The notes: generated from the sequence alone by a model not told the origin. A stretch of DNA of 25,862 bases from JBBKWG01 sp037968835 (GCA_037968835.1 JBBKWG010000202.1:1-25862); one strand, 5' to 3'. Shown: positions 1-9,096, numbered from the stretch's first letter. Numbers and translations: made by a program.

Positions 1-15
1 CTGCGGCCAGCCCGA

Positions 16-786
16 CTAGATCATCAGCAGCAATGACGCCGGAACTCCGAACATCCGGAGGAAGGTGCGGCTGAAATGCGCTGAATCAGCAAATCCCGCA
101 TCATGCGCGGCGTTGGTCAGGGTGGAACCCCCAGCAATTCCGTTTACGGCAACCATTAGCCGCCGCCAAAGCACATAGGTGCGATAGGGCAGGCCAACCT
201 CTTGGACAAAGAGATGGCTGAACCGGCTTTCCGAGAGACAGGCGATATCGGCAGCCTCACCGGCATCAAGTCGCGAGTCTAGGGCGCCGGAAAGCCTTTC
301 AAGCACTCGCGCGATGCGCTGATCGATAGCATGCACCGGCACATCGTCGCCCGCGAGGCGCACCGCAAGTTCTTGCCCCAGACCGGCGAGCATAGCGTCT
401 TGCGGACGGTGTTCGCCAAAAATGCAGGCCAGGCGATCCGCGATGTCCGCGAAGATTTCCGGATCGAGCCGCGCGGACCTTCGGCCTGCAAGATCGCGCA
501 GGACTGCCGCACCGATCCTGCTTTCGGGTTCGACAAAGATCATCGCGTTGCGACCTTGCGGAGCATAGGCATGGGGCACATCCGGCGCGATGAGCACCAC
601 CGGGCCCTCCACCACCCCGTCATCAATGCGAAACGCGAAACTGCCGCCCACCGAAAACGTCAACTGGATGGCATGGTGTGCGTGGAAATTCGTGCTGGGC
701 TGGATTGTTGCCGAAGACGGCACGTCGAACGCCCAGAGACTTGCGCCTTCCCACAGAACGATGCGTCCGCGTGCGATGTGTTTCAT
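16..786 (-). CDS. AraC-family transcriptional regulator
   Basis: A 256-residue protein with the usual two-part AraC layout. Residues about 30-85 look like a cupin-type sensing domain, with a His-His pair (FHAHHAIQL), an acidic stretch and the closing motif APDVPHAY. Residues about 160-255 form the double helix-turn-helix; the first helix pair is around DIACLSESRFSHLF and the second around AAHDAGFADSAHFSRTF. The protein ends soon after the FGVPAS motif, normal for the family. The start is the ATG at 786; the ribosome site before it is weak. It is divergent from the Tat-exported protein and peroxidase genes across a 127-base gap, so regulating them is plausible but unproven. Family assignment is firm; the ligand is unknown. 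Confidence 0.88.
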   Translation of the reverse strand: MKHIARGRIVLWEGASLWAFDVPSSATIQPSTNFHAHHAIQLTFSVGGSFAFRIDDGVVEGPVVLIAPDVPHAYAPQGRNAMIFVEPESRIGAAVLRDLAGRRSARLDPEIFADIADRLACIFGEHRPQDAMLAGLGQELAVRLAGDDVPVHAIDQRIARVLERLSGALDSRLDAGEAADIACLSESRFSHLFVQEVGLPYRTYVLWRRLMVAVNGIAGGSTLTNAAHDAGFADSAHFSRTFLRMFGVPASLLLMI

Positions 787-913
787 GGATTATCTTACCG
801 GTTTTCGGGTCGCCTGAAAAGTTAGCCGTTTCGTTCAATCGCCCGGTTCGGCGACGCGTCTATAGAAGCGTATCGCAGCCATCTACCGAACCAAGAAATT
901 GAAAGGAACTGTC

Positions 914-1360
914 ATGTCCACCCTCGTTTCGCGCCGAGCTTTTCTGATCTCCGCGCCGGTCGCCCTAGTCCTTGCCAGCGATGCCACCGCTGGGTTCTTC
1001 ATGCGCCCGGTCCCTAAAGACCTCGACCTCTCCATGACGAAACGGTCTCTCGGCGGGCTCTATCGGTGTGCGCTTTCACCCTTAGCCATGCCAATCACCG
1101 TCGGAAAAATGTACGCATGGACTGCTACGCTCCAAACCGCCGCAGGTGCGCCGCTGACCCGGGCCAGAATCAAGATAAGCGGTGGAATGCCGCAGCACGG
1201 TCATGGGCTTCCGACAGCCCCGCAAGTGACGAAAGAACTCGGCAACGGTCGCTACCTGATCGAAGGCGTAAAGTTCAACATGCGCGGCTGGTGGACGTTC
1301 GAGCTTGCCGTCGTCGGTGCAGACGGCGCGGACGCCGTGACCTTCAACCTGATGCTGTGA
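914..1360 (+). CDS. FixH/YtkA-like exported protein with Tat signal
   Basis: A 148-residue protein starting at the ATG at 914, preceded by GAAAGGAAC. The N-terminus carries a twin-arginine motif, SRRAFLI, a hydrophobic stretch and a likely cleavage site after DATA (about residue 26), which indicates Tat export to the periplasm. The mature part is a small beta-type domain resembling the FixH/YtkA-like family, with the phrase GGMPQHGHGLPTAP followed by FNMRGWWTFELAV. The Met and His residues in the first phrase could bind a metal such as copper; that is inference. The downstream peroxidase gene begins eight bases after its stop, so the two are probably co-transcribed. No enzymatic function is assigned. 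It could be an accessory or metal-handling partner of the peroxidase. Confidence 0.75.
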   Translation: MSTLVSRRAFLISAPVALVLASDATAGFFMRPVPKDLDLSMTKRSLGGLYRCALSPLAMPITVGKMYAWTATLQTAAGAPLTRARIKISGGMPQHGHGLPTAPQVTKELGNGRYLIEGVKFNMRGWWTFELAVVGADGADAVTFNLML

Positions 1361-1368
1361 GGAGCACC

Positions 1369-2595
1369 ATGAACATCATTCGGTATTCCCTGTTAGGCGT
1401 TCTGGGATTGGGGGCATTCGGTGTCGCGCTCAGCACGAAAGCGGCCGTCCCGGTCTGGTCGCCCGAAGAGCAGAGCTTGATCCATTCGCTGTCACTTGCG
1501 GCCCTTGAGCCTGTGCCGCCAAACCCGTCAAACCGCGTCGCGGACGATCCGCGCGCCGTGGAGCTTGGCCGCGCGATCTTTTCCGACACAAGGTTCAGTG
1601 CCGATGGCACGGTCTCCTGCGCATCGTGTCATTTGCCGGACCGCCAGTTTCAGGACGACCTGCCGCTCGGGAAGGGCATTGGCACAACCGGACGACGGAC
1701 AATGCCGATTGCGGGCATGGCCCACAGCCCGTTCCTGTTCTGGGACGGGCGCAAGGACAGCCTCTGGTCGCAGGCGCTTGGTCCGATGGAAAGCCCCGTG
1801 GAACATGGCGGGGACCGCACCCAATATGTTCACCTCGTCGCTGAAGCCTATCGCGCGCCGTATGAGGCCCTGTTCGGCACCCTTCCCGAACTTGCCCACC
1901 TGCCGCGACGCGCCGGTCCGGTGGAAGAACCCGATGCCGCGGCGACTTGGCAGAAGATGTCGGAACCGGATCGTGTGGCGGTGTCGCGCGTATTCGCCAA
2001 CATCGGCAAAGCCATCGAGGCGTTCGAGCGCACAATCCAACCGGCGGCGACACGATTCGACGCCTATGCGTCCGCGCTTATGTCAGGGACAGACAGCGCG
2101 ATCCTGACCGAAGACGAGATTGCCGGACTGCGCTTGTTCGTCGGAAAGGGAGAATGCGTGAACTGCCACAACGGTCCCTTGCTCAGCGATAACCACTTCC
2201 ACAATACCGGCGTGGCTGCTGAGCCAGGTGCGCCCGAAGACGTTGGCCGTGAAGCGGGTGCCCTGCTTGTCCGCGACGACCCTTTCAATTGCCTTGGCGC
2301 TTTCAGTGACGCCGCGCCCGAAGAGTGCTCGGAACTGCGATTCATGACCGTCAGCGGTCCCGACGAAGTTGGCGCATTCAAGACCCCGTCATTGCGCGGC
2401 GCCAAATCGCGCGCGCCCTATATGCACGCGGGTCAGATCGCGACGCTCGATGCCGTCATCCGACACTACCAGTCCGCGCCTGTTGCAACGGTCGGCCACA
2501 GCGAACTCAGGCCGCTGAATCTTAGCGACGTGGAATTGAACCAGCTCGTTTCGTTTGTAGGGGCACTGGAATCCATTTCGGCTTCTCCCGAGTAA
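1369..2595 (+). CDS. Di-heme cytochrome c peroxidase / MauG-family protein
   Basis: A 408-residue protein. A ribosome site GGAG at 1361-1364 lies four bases before the ATG at 1369 and fixes this start; the frame is open further upstream but that part overlaps the previous gene. The N-terminal hydrophobic segment, ending near STKAA, looks like a Sec signal. Two c-type heme sites are visible: CASCH at residues 84-88 and CVNCH at 263-267. Between them lie conserved family phrases such as FWDGRKDSLWSQALGPM. Met352 in APYMHAGQIATLDAV sits where family members carry an axial heme ligand. Cys308 and Cys320 could form a disulfide. Family members reduce peroxide or catalyse protein modification in the periplasm. 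Met rather than Tyr at the axial position favours a peroxidase-like role over the MauG reaction, and no mau genes are present. Confidence 0.88.
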   Translation: MNIIRYSLLGVLGLGAFGVALSTKAAVPVWSPEEQSLIHSLSLAALEPVPPNPSNRVADDPRAVELGRAIFSDTRFSADGTVSCASCHLPDRQFQDDLPLGKGIGTTGRRTMPIAGMAHSPFLFWDGRKDSLWSQALGPMESPVEHGGDRTQYVHLVAEAYRAPYEALFGTLPELAHLPRRAGPVEEPDAAATWQKMSEPDRVAVSRVFANIGKAIEAFERTIQPAATRFDAYASALMSGTDSAILTEDEIAGLRLFVGKGECVNCHNGPLLSDNHFHNTGVAAEPGAPEDVGREAGALLVRDDPFNCLGAFSDAAPEECSELRFMTVSGPDEVGAFKTPSLRGAKSRAPYMHAGQIATLDAVIRHYQSAPVATVGHSELRPLNLSDVELNQLVSFVGALESISASPE

Positions 2596-2655
2596 GCCCG
2601 CGCCCAGACTCGCCATGCGAGACCTTCAACCCGACCAACCACAAGGAAGCCAGCA

Positions 2656-3444
2656 ATGATCAACTACTCCGTTCTCAAAGACCGACTGGCACTCGATCGG
2701 CGGTCCTTTACAGAGCTGGCGACAAGTCTGAGCATCATAGCCGTTGCCGGCGCGACACTTTATAATCTCGGGTTTTTCGCACCAATCGAGTGGAGTCTGA
2801 TTTCACTCCTCACAGTTCAGGATCTGTTGATTGGCACCGCCGTAGCCGCCGTGCCCATGGCGGTGGCGACCTGGGTGGCACTTCTTCTTGGGAACTTGGT
2901 CAGATTGTCATCATCCCGCATGCGGATGGCCTTGGTCACGGGACTCCCAACGCTCGTCGTTTCCGGGTACGGGTTCTTTTATTTCTATTCCGGCCCGGGT
3001 CAGTCCACCCTCGGCCATCTCGCAAGCGGTTACTTGCTTCTCTGGGTCGCCGCGATGGCAGTCAACATCGTCTTCAAATCGAATACCTTGCCCACGTTCT
3101 GGCTCGTTCTTTCATTACTTTATATTCCCACCGCTGCAGGCATGTCAGACAGCGCCGCGGCTTCGAGTGCCATTCGTCCAATTTCGGAAATCGAAACCGA
3201 CAGGGAATTGATTGCAGGGCGCATCGTTCGCATCACCTCGACTTATTTGTTGGTCTCTCGAGGCAACGAAATTATCACGATGCCGATGAGCAAAGTCAGA
3301 GAAGTGAGACGGCAATACATCCAGTCTCCCGAGTCCGACTTCCTAGGTCGAGCCGCGATACTCAGTCCTAAATCTAATAGGTCGATCAAGTCCGAGACAA
3401 CCAGACAGGCTATTCAATCCACCGATACGAAACTCAATTCGTAA
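2656..3444 (+). CDS. Unrecognised membrane protein with soluble C-terminal tail
   Basis: A 262-residue protein that I do not recognise. AAGGA at 2643-2647 precedes the ATG at 2656. Hydrophobic segments at about residues 20-41, 57-80, 91-111, 121-140 and 146-164 suggest five membrane helices. The remaining hundred or so residues are polar. Around residues 185-219 the pattern (RIVRITSTYLLVSRGNEII) resembles a short beta-barrel such as an SH3 or LSm fold, but this is impression only. The gene lies 60 bases after the peroxidase gene on the same strand, so it may belong to that transcription unit. Codon use looks ordinary. No function is proposed. Confidence 0.7.
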   Translation: MINYSVLKDRLALDRRSFTELATSLSIIAVAGATLYNLGFFAPIEWSLISLLTVQDLLIGTAVAAVPMAVATWVALLLGNLVRLSSSRMRMALVTGLPTLVVSGYGFFYFYSGPGQSTLGHLASGYLLLWVAAMAVNIVFKSNTLPTFWLVLSLLYIPTAAGMSDSAAASSAIRPISEIETDRELIAGRIVRITSTYLLVSRGNEIITMPMSKVREVRRQYIQSPESDFLGRAAILSPKSNRSIKSETTRQAIQSTDTKLNS

Positions 3445-3480
3445 CCGACCTTGATCATGTCGCCGCCCCAGTTTAGCCCC

Positions 3481-3501
3481 AAAAAGCGGACTGAACCGTC
3501 C
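3481..3501 (-). terminator. Weak candidate terminator after the RND permease gene
   Basis: Read leftward, a four-base stem GGAC/GTCC with a six-base loop (3488-3501) is followed by GC and five T residues (3481-3485). It lies 24 bases past the permease stop, in the gap between two convergent genes. The stem is short, so this is a weak call. Confidence 0.35.
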
Positions 3502-3524
3502 TTCATTCCTTGCGGCGAACACAG

Positions 3525-6500
3525 TCAGTTCCGGGGCTGCATAACCACCACTTCGCCAGCTTGTCGGACGTCCCGCGCGGCCTTGGTCTCAGTATCGGGC
3601 TCAGGATCGTGCGTCACAGCCGACCACCGGGGGAACAAGTTCCGCAACGAGCGAAGCACGCGGTAAACTTTGCTGTCATGCGACCGTGTGACTATCATCA
3701 GCATCGAGGGCGTCACGATCAGCGTCAGCACCGTCGAAAAGGCAAGGCCGAAGACAATGGCCGACGACAGCGAGATCCACCATTGCGTCGATGGCGCGCC
3801 GTAGGTCGTCTCGTGCGTCAGTATCTCGAGGTTGAATCCGAAGGCGATTGGAAGAACGCCAAGGATTGCGGTCATGGCAGTCAGCACCACGGGGCGCGCG
3901 CGTTCGCGGCAGGTTTGCAGGATCGCGTCGCGCTTGTCGACGCCCTTGGATCTCAGATGGTCATAGGTGTCGATCAGCACGATGTTGTTGTTCACCACGA
4001 TCCCCGCCAGCGCAATCACTCCGATGCCTGACATGACTATTCCGAAGGGCTGACCCATGATCATGAGACCGAGGAAGACCCCGATAGTGGACATGACGAC
4101 AGCGACCAGAACCAACCCAACCGACAGGAACTTGTTGAACTGTGCGAGTAGCACGATGAAGATCAGAAAGATGGCTGCCATTCCCGCCTTGGCCAGAAAT
4201 GCACCGGCAGCCTTCTGCTCTTCGTCCTCGCCGGCGAAACGATAGCTGATGCCCTCTGCATCCAGGTTCATCGAGTCCAGCTTCGAGACTACCTGCTGGC
4301 GCACCAAATCGGCCTGAACCCCCTCGGTAATGCCTGCCTGCACCGTAATTGTCCGGGCGCCATCAATTCGAGTGAGCGTGCCCACGGCTTGCGTTGGCTC
4401 CCGCGTGACGAAGTTCGATATCGGGACCGAGCCCTGCGGGGTTTCGATCCGGAGTTCATCCAGTGTGGACAGCGTACGCTCGGACTCGGGCAGTCGCAGG
4501 GTTATGTCCACCGGATCGTCTGCGCCCGACGGGCGGTATTCGGTCAGCTTCAGCCCGTTGGTTACAAGTTGGACCATCGACCCCACCGCAGTTGGTGCGA
4601 TGCCGAAGCGCGCGGCCTTGGCGCGATCGACCTTGATCTCCCAGTCCAGGCCCGGCGGAGGAAGACCGTCCGAAGTGTCGATGACGTCGGGAACTCCTTC
4701 CAGCACTGCCGCGACACGCTGGGCGGCGTCGCCAAGTCCCGCCGGATTGTCAGCCGACAACAGGATCTGGATCGCCTTGCCGGTCGGCGGGCCGGCCTGA
4801 GGAACAGAGACTTCGACTTCTGCCCCGGGGATGCCTTCCATCGCCACCCGCAGATCGGCGAGGATCGCGTTTGCATCCTTGCGCTCGCGCCAGTCGACGA
4901 ATTCGTACTGGATCGTGCCGACGACATCTTCATCGACCTGTTGCCCGAACCCACCGCCGCCCGAGCCGACCCGCGTATAGACGCTGGTGATGCCGGGCCA
5001 TCCCAGGATACGCCTCTCAGCCTCGCGAACCAGAGTGTCCTTTTCGGTGATCGACAGGTTGCCCCGCGCGTGAACGTACATGAGTCCATAGTCCGGTTCG
5101 ACGTTCGGGAAGAATTCCACGCCCTTTCCATATTTTCCGTACGCCATAGGCACCGCAAAAAGAATCGCAACGGCGAGAAACACGACCATGAAGGGGTGGT
5201 TCATTGCACGTTTGACGAACCACATGTACAGCCCATCCTTCGGCGGCGGTTCGGCGTGGGTATTCTTGGCGAAGACCGCGCCAAGCGTTGGCGTGAAGAC
5301 CAGCGCGTATAGCATCGACGCACTCAAAGTGGCGATCAGGGTGATCGGCATATATTTCATGAACTCGCCGACGATGCCCGGCCAGAACAGGAGCGGTGAG
5401 AAGGCGGCAATCCGGGTCATGGTGGCCGCAATCACCGGACCCGCCATTCGCTGGGATGCGAGGTGGAATGCCTCGACCCGGTTCATGCCTTCCTGCATCC
5501 GGCGTTCGGCGAATTCGGTAACAATGATCGCATCGTCTACCAACATGCCCACCGCAAGAATGAGGCTGAACAGCACGACGAGGTTCACCGTCAGACCCGC
5601 CAGTTGGAGGAACAGGATTCCCATCAGGAAAGACGACGGAATCGCCATCCCAATGAACAGCGAGGCGCGGCCGCTCAGCGCAAACAAGATGACCACAAAG
5701 ACCAGGATCACGGCGGTCAGAACGCTGTTCTGCAAGTCGCTGAGTAGTTGCCGGATCATCGTCGACTTGTCTTGGGAGAAGCTGATTTGAACCCCCGCAG
5801 GCAACAGTTTCTGGAACTCCACCGCGACTGCTTTCACCTTGTCGACCGTCTCGACAAGGTTGGCTCCGGTCCTTTTGGATATCTCGATCGCAACCGCCGG
5901 TTTGCCGTCCAACCGAGTTATCGAAGTTGCATCCTTGAACGTCGAGCGAACTTCGGCGATGTCGCGCGCGCGCACAGTGGCGTTGGGGCCAACGACTATC
6001 GGGAAATTCGCGGCATCTTCGATGCTCTCGATCAGTGCCGGAACCTTGACCGCATAACGTCCCTGATCACCCTCAATCGAGCCCGCGGCGACCAGACTGT
6101 TGCCCGCGTTTATCGCGGCGATCACCTGGTCGATCTTCAGCCCGTAGGCGGTCAGACGGGTGCGGTCGATCACCGCTTCGACCAGATCATCGCGCACACC
6201 CTGAAGTGCTGCGTCCAGAACGCCGGGGACTTCCTCGATCCGGTCTCGCAGTGCGCGCGCCGCGGCGCCCAATGCGCGTTCAGACATTTCGCCCGAAAGC
6301 GTCAGGACCAACACGGGAAATTCCGAGATGTTAACCTCATTCACGGTCGGCTCGTCGGTGCCCTGTGGCAAGTCACGCTTGGCGTCGTCGACCTTGCTAC
6401 GCACGTCGTCCAGCGCCTTGCCCAGATCGGCGCCAGCCTGGAATTCGATAACCACGTTGCCGCCACCCTGATAGGCGGTCGAACTCATCTGCTTGATGCC

Positions 6501-6725
6501 CGAAATTGTCTTGATCTGCGATTCCATTGGCCGAAGCAGAAGTCGCTCGGAATCTTCGGGCGAGATGCCCGAATAGTTCATGCTGACATAGATTATCGGA
6601 ATCTGGATGTCCGGCTCGGCTTCTTTCGGGATCGAGGCGTACGACATTGCGCCAACGACGATAAGGAAGATCAGCACCGATATTGTGAGGCGTGCGTTCC
6701 GTATCGCTCGGCCGACGATATCCAT
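3525..6725 (-). CDS. RND-family efflux permease (AcrB-like inner-membrane pump)
   Basis: A 1066-residue protein, close to the usual length of about 1030-1050 for this family. It begins with a membrane helix (about residues 11-31), then a large periplasmic region, then a block of helices from about 335. The fourth helix carries GMLVDDAIIVTEF with the Asp397-Asp398 pair of the proton relay. The matching tenth helix reads LAGIVVNNNIVLID around residues 906-919; where AcrB has the relay lysine this protein has asparagine. The C-terminal tail after about residue 1015 is polar and slightly long. The start overlaps the adaptor's stop by one base (TGATG). The substrate cannot be read from sequence. 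The pair lacks an outer-membrane channel gene in the window, so it presumably uses a TolC-like protein encoded elsewhere. Confidence 0.93.
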   Translation of the reverse strand: MDIVGRAIRNARLTISVLIFLIVVGAMSYASIPKEAEPDIQIPIIYVSMNYSGISPEDSERLLLRPMESQIKTISGIKQMSSTAYQGGGNVVIEFQAGADLGKALDDVRSKVDDAKRDLPQGTDEPTVNEVNISEFPVLVLTLSGEMSERALGAAARALRDRIEEVPGVLDAALQGVRDDLVEAVIDRTRLTAYGLKIDQVIAAINAGNSLVAAGSIEGDQGRYAVKVPALIESIEDAANFPIVVGPNATVRARDIAEVRSTFKDATSITRLDGKPAVAIEISKRTGANLVETVDKVKAVAVEFQKLLPAGVQISFSQDKSTMIRQLLSDLQNSVLTAVILVFVVILFALSGRASLFIGMAIPSSFLMGILFLQLAGLTVNLVVLFSLILAVGMLVDDAIIVTEFAERRMQEGMNRVEAFHLASQRMAGPVIAATMTRIAAFSPLLFWPGIVGEFMKYMPITLIATLSASMLYALVFTPTLGAVFAKNTHAEPPPKDGLYMWFVKRAMNHPFMVVFLAVAILFAVPMAYGKYGKGVEFFPNVEPDYGLMYVHARGNLSITEKDTLVREAERRILGWPGITSVYTRVGSGGGGFGQQVDEDVVGTIQYEFVDWRERKDANAILADLRVAMEGIPGAEVEVSVPQAGPPTGKAIQILLSADNPAGLGDAAQRVAAVLEGVPDVIDTSDGLPPPGLDWEIKVDRAKAARFGIAPTAVGSMVQLVTNGLKLTEYRPSGADDPVDITLRLPESERTLSTLDELRIETPQGSVPISNFVTREPTQAVGTLTRIDGARTITVQAGITEGVQADLVRQQVVSKLDSMNLDAEGISYRFAGEDEEQKAAGAFLAKAGMAAIFLIFIVLLAQFNKFLSVGLVLVAVVMSTIGVFLGLMIMGQPFGIVMSGIGVIALAGIVVNNNIVLIDTYDHLRSKGVDKRDAILQTCRERARPVVLTAMTAILGVLPIAFGFNLEILTHETTYGAPSTQWWISLSSAIVFGLAFSTVLTLIVTPSMLMIVTRSHDSKVYRVLRSLRNLFPRWSAVTHDPEPDTETKAARDVRQAGEVVVMQPRN

Positions 6726-7849
6726 CAGTTCTGTCCCGGCGCCCTTGCCCCGGCGGCGGCCGAGGCGTCTATGCCCACGACATCCTGCCCGTCGGTCACA
6801 AGATCCTGTCCGGATACGACCACGCGAGTGCCGTCAGGGATCCCGGTGACGACCAGACCCTCGGGCGTGTCGTCGATTATATTGACTCCCAGGAAAGAAA
6901 CCTTGCTGTCGGCTTCAAGCGTCCTGACGCCGATCGTCCCGTCAGTGCCCAGTGTGATGATCGAGCGCGGCACGATAACTGACATGATTTCCTGAGTGTC
7001 TACAGTTATCTCGGCAGACATGCCGGACGGGATGGAAAGATCGTGATTCGGAACAGCGATTTCAACCGGGAATGTTCGTGTCAGATCCGACGCCTCGCGC
7101 CGGATATACCGGACGGTTCCTTCTGCTTGGGTTCCGTTGGCGAAATTCACCTGCGTGCTGGCACCGACAGAAACTTGCGCCAGATCGCGCTCGCTGATTT
7201 CTCCGACGGCAATGATCGGATCCAGCGCGATAATAGATGCGATATCGGTGCCGGGTTGAACCCACGAACCCTCTTCGACGAAAACATCGTCCACGATCGC
7301 CGCGAAGGGAACGCGCAATTCCATCCGGTCCACTTCAGCCTTTGCCATCTCCAGCGATGAGATTGCGGATGCCAGATCGGACGATGAAGCGTCCGCCCTC
7401 AATTGTGAAATTTTGCCGGTGGCCAGTAGGTCAATGTCAACCTCGGCAACCTTGGCGCGCTGCGCGACCAGAGCTTCGGCTGCATCGACTGCCGAGGCTT
7501 TCTCCGGCCCGTCAAGCGCCATCAAAATCTGGCCTTCGCCCACTTTGGCACCTTTTTCGACGGAGATTTTCGCAATTACACCGGCCGTCCGCGCGGCCAA
7601 CACCGTCCGTTTGTCGGCACTGGTCAGACCCGAAATCCGCAGTTGGCGGCTGTAGGGAGTGTTTTGGGCCAATGCGAAAGCGACCATTTGCCGCTCGGGT
7701 TCGGGTGGCTCAACAGGCGCGGCCGCCAAAGTGTCCACGCTATTGTCGATCTCGCTGCCGACAAAGGAGTATTTTCCGGTCGCGACCCAAGCGCCCGCCA
7801 CAATCAAAACAGTGACCGCAAGTACAGTATGAAGCTTAATGCCAGCCAA
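6725..7849 (-). CDS. RND efflux periplasmic adaptor (membrane fusion protein)
   Basis: A 374-residue protein. It has an N-terminal membrane anchor (residues about 9-25), a linker rich in Pro, Glu and Ala (about 43-55), a first half-lipoyl segment ending near ILMALDG (about 86-113), an Ala-rich helical hairpin (about 115-175), the second half-lipoyl segment beginning RVPFAAIVDDVFVEEGSWV (about 179), then the beta-barrel and membrane-proximal regions. This is the standard adaptor order. The start is TTG at 7849. An in-frame TGA lies nine codons upstream and no ATG or GTG lies between, and GGGGA at 7855-7859 supports it. It is the first gene of the pump operon. It links the inner-membrane permease to an outer-membrane channel. 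Confidence 0.9.
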   Translation of the reverse strand: MAGIKLHTVLAVTVLIVAGAWVATGKYSFVGSEIDNSVDTLAAAPVEPPEPERQMVAFALAQNTPYSRQLRISGLTSADKRTVLAARTAGVIAKISVEKGAKVGEGQILMALDGPEKASAVDAAEALVAQRAKVAEVDIDLLATGKISQLRADASSSDLASAISSLEMAKAEVDRMELRVPFAAIVDDVFVEEGSWVQPGTDIASIIALDPIIAVGEISERDLAQVSVGASTQVNFANGTQAEGTVRYIRREASDLTRTFPVEIAVPNHDLSIPSGMSAEITVDTQEIMSVIVPRSIITLGTDGTIGVRTLEADSKVSFLGVNIIDDTPEGLVVTGIPDGTRVVVSGQDLVTDGQDVVGIDASAAAGARAPGQN

Positions 7850-7854
7850 GAGAG

Positions 7855-7859
7855 TCCCC
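7855..7859 (-). promoter_or_regulatory. Ribosome binding site supporting a TTG start
   Basis: GGGGA on the minus strand lies five bases before the TTG at 7849. An in-frame stop just upstream leaves TTG as the only reasonable start for the adaptor. Confidence 0.5.
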
Positions 7860-8037
7860 GGAATCCATTTGTTTCATCGCGCAAGTCAATTGTTGACGAG
7901 GAATAGCCTTGGTCGCCAACGCCGTCCCGTTAACATAGTAGATGGCATTGTCATATTAAATCGCGATCTGCCAATTTTAGACTCCGGCACTTCCTAGCCG
8001 ACCCTACCGAAGCGGCACCTCTACACGGCACCAGACT

Positions 8038-9096
8038 TCAGACATTGGCGCGACGCACCATTCCGAACAAGTCCCGGGGGTCGTCGGGGTCCGCGATCAT
8101 GTCAAGGTTCTGGTAGTGGCCGGTCTCCTCCAGTTTGTCGTAGACGTAGCGGAGTGCCGAGAAATCTTCGGTCGCGAACCCGACGCTGTCGAACAAGGTG
8201 ATCTGCTTTTCATCCCTGCGACCTTGCGCAGCGCCGGTGATGACCTGCCATAGCTCTGTCACCGGATAGTCGTCGTCCAACTGCTGTATCTCGCCCTCGA
8301 TCCGGGTCTGGGGCGGATACTCCACAAAAATGTCAGAGCGCAGCAGGATATCACGATGCAATTCGGTCTTGCCGGGACAGTCCCCGCCGATCGCGTTGAT
8401 GTGTTGCCCGGCACCGACCATGTTGTCGCTCAAGATCGTCGCGTATTGTTTGTCGGCGGTGCATGTGGTGATGATCTCGGCGCCCTGAACAGCCTCTTCG
8501 GCCGATGTGCACGCCTCGATTTTCAATCCTGACGAAGCGAGGTTTGCGACTGCCTTTTTCGTTGCCGACGGATCGATGTCGAACAGCCGAACCCGCTCTA
8601 TTCCGATCAGTTTCTGGAACGCGAGTGCCTGAAACTCGCACTGGGCACCGTTACCAATCAAGGCCATCGTCTTGGCGTTCTTCGGCGCAAGATATTTCGC
8701 CGCGACCGCAGACGTGGCGGCGGTGCGCAGGGCGGTGAGGACCGTCATTTCTGACAGCATGATCGGATAGCCATTGTCGACGCGGGCCAGAAGGCCGAAC
8801 GCCGTCACCGTCTGGAACCCCTTGGCCATATTCGCCGGGTGACCGTTGACGTATTTGAAACCGTACATGATGCCGTCCGACGTCGGCATCAGTTCAATGA
8901 CTCCCTCGGCCGAGTGAGATGGAACGCGCGGGGTCTTGTCGAAATCGGGCCACCGGCGGAAGTCTTCTTCGATGTACCCGGCAATACCCTGGATCATGTC
9001 CCGGATGCCGATGCTGTTAACGATGCGAAGCATGTCGGCGACGCTGACGAACGGCACCATTGCAAGACCTGATGGTGCGGGCGCTTTTTTGGCCAT
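8038..9096 (-). CDS. ocd: Ornithine cyclodeaminase
   Basis: A 352-residue protein of the ornithine cyclodeaminase/mu-crystallin family, which converts L-ornithine to L-proline and ammonia with NAD in the cytoplasm. The length matches bacterial OCD (about 350). Visible residues are Lys81 in GFKYVNGHP, Arg124 in ALRTAATSA, the nucleotide-binding loop ALIGNGAQCEFQALAF (from about 145), and Asp239 in NAIGGDCPGKTEL, the expected catalytic aspartate. The start at 9096 is chosen over one 22 codons further up because GAGGGA precedes it with seven-base spacing and the upstream choice would run into the arginase gene. It lies 11 bases after the arginase stop. The pair degrades arginine to proline. The related alanine or lysine cyclodeaminases are less likely given the arginase. 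Confidence 0.9.
   Translation of the reverse strand: MAKKAPAPSGLAMVPFVSVADMLRIVNSIGIRDMIQGIAGYIEEDFRRWPDFDKTPRVPSHSAEGVIELMPTSDGIMYGFKYVNGHPANMAKGFQTVTAFGLLARVDNGYPIMLSEMTVLTALRTAATSAVAAKYLAPKNAKTMALIGNGAQCEFQALAFQKLIGIERVRLFDIDPSATKKAVANLASSGLKIEACTSAEEAVQGAEIITTCTADKQYATILSDNMVGAGQHINAIGGDCPGKTELHRDILLRSDIFVEYPPQTRIEGEIQQLDDDYPVTELWQVITGAAQGRRDEKQITLFDSVGFATEDFSALRYVYDKLEETGHYQNLDMIADPDDPRDLFGMVRRANV

Noticed and set aside
1369..2595. Annotation of the di-heme protein as true MauG of methylamine dehydrogenase maturation
   Set aside because: No mau genes lie nearby and the axial position appears to be Met, not the Tyr of MauG, so only the broader family is claimed.
5748..6995. Open frame of 415 codons on the + strand opposite the RND permease and adaptor
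   Set aside because: It lies antisense to two well-supported genes with recognisable motifs; its own translation is rich in Arg and His with no domain pattern, as expected for a shadow frame in GC-rich DNA.
7930..7959. Imperfect inverted repeat upstream of the RND adaptor gene, possibly a repressor site
   Set aside because: Only about six of nine positions pair (TTAACATAG against TCATATTAA), and no regulator gene is adjacent. It may be chance in an AT-rich promoter region.
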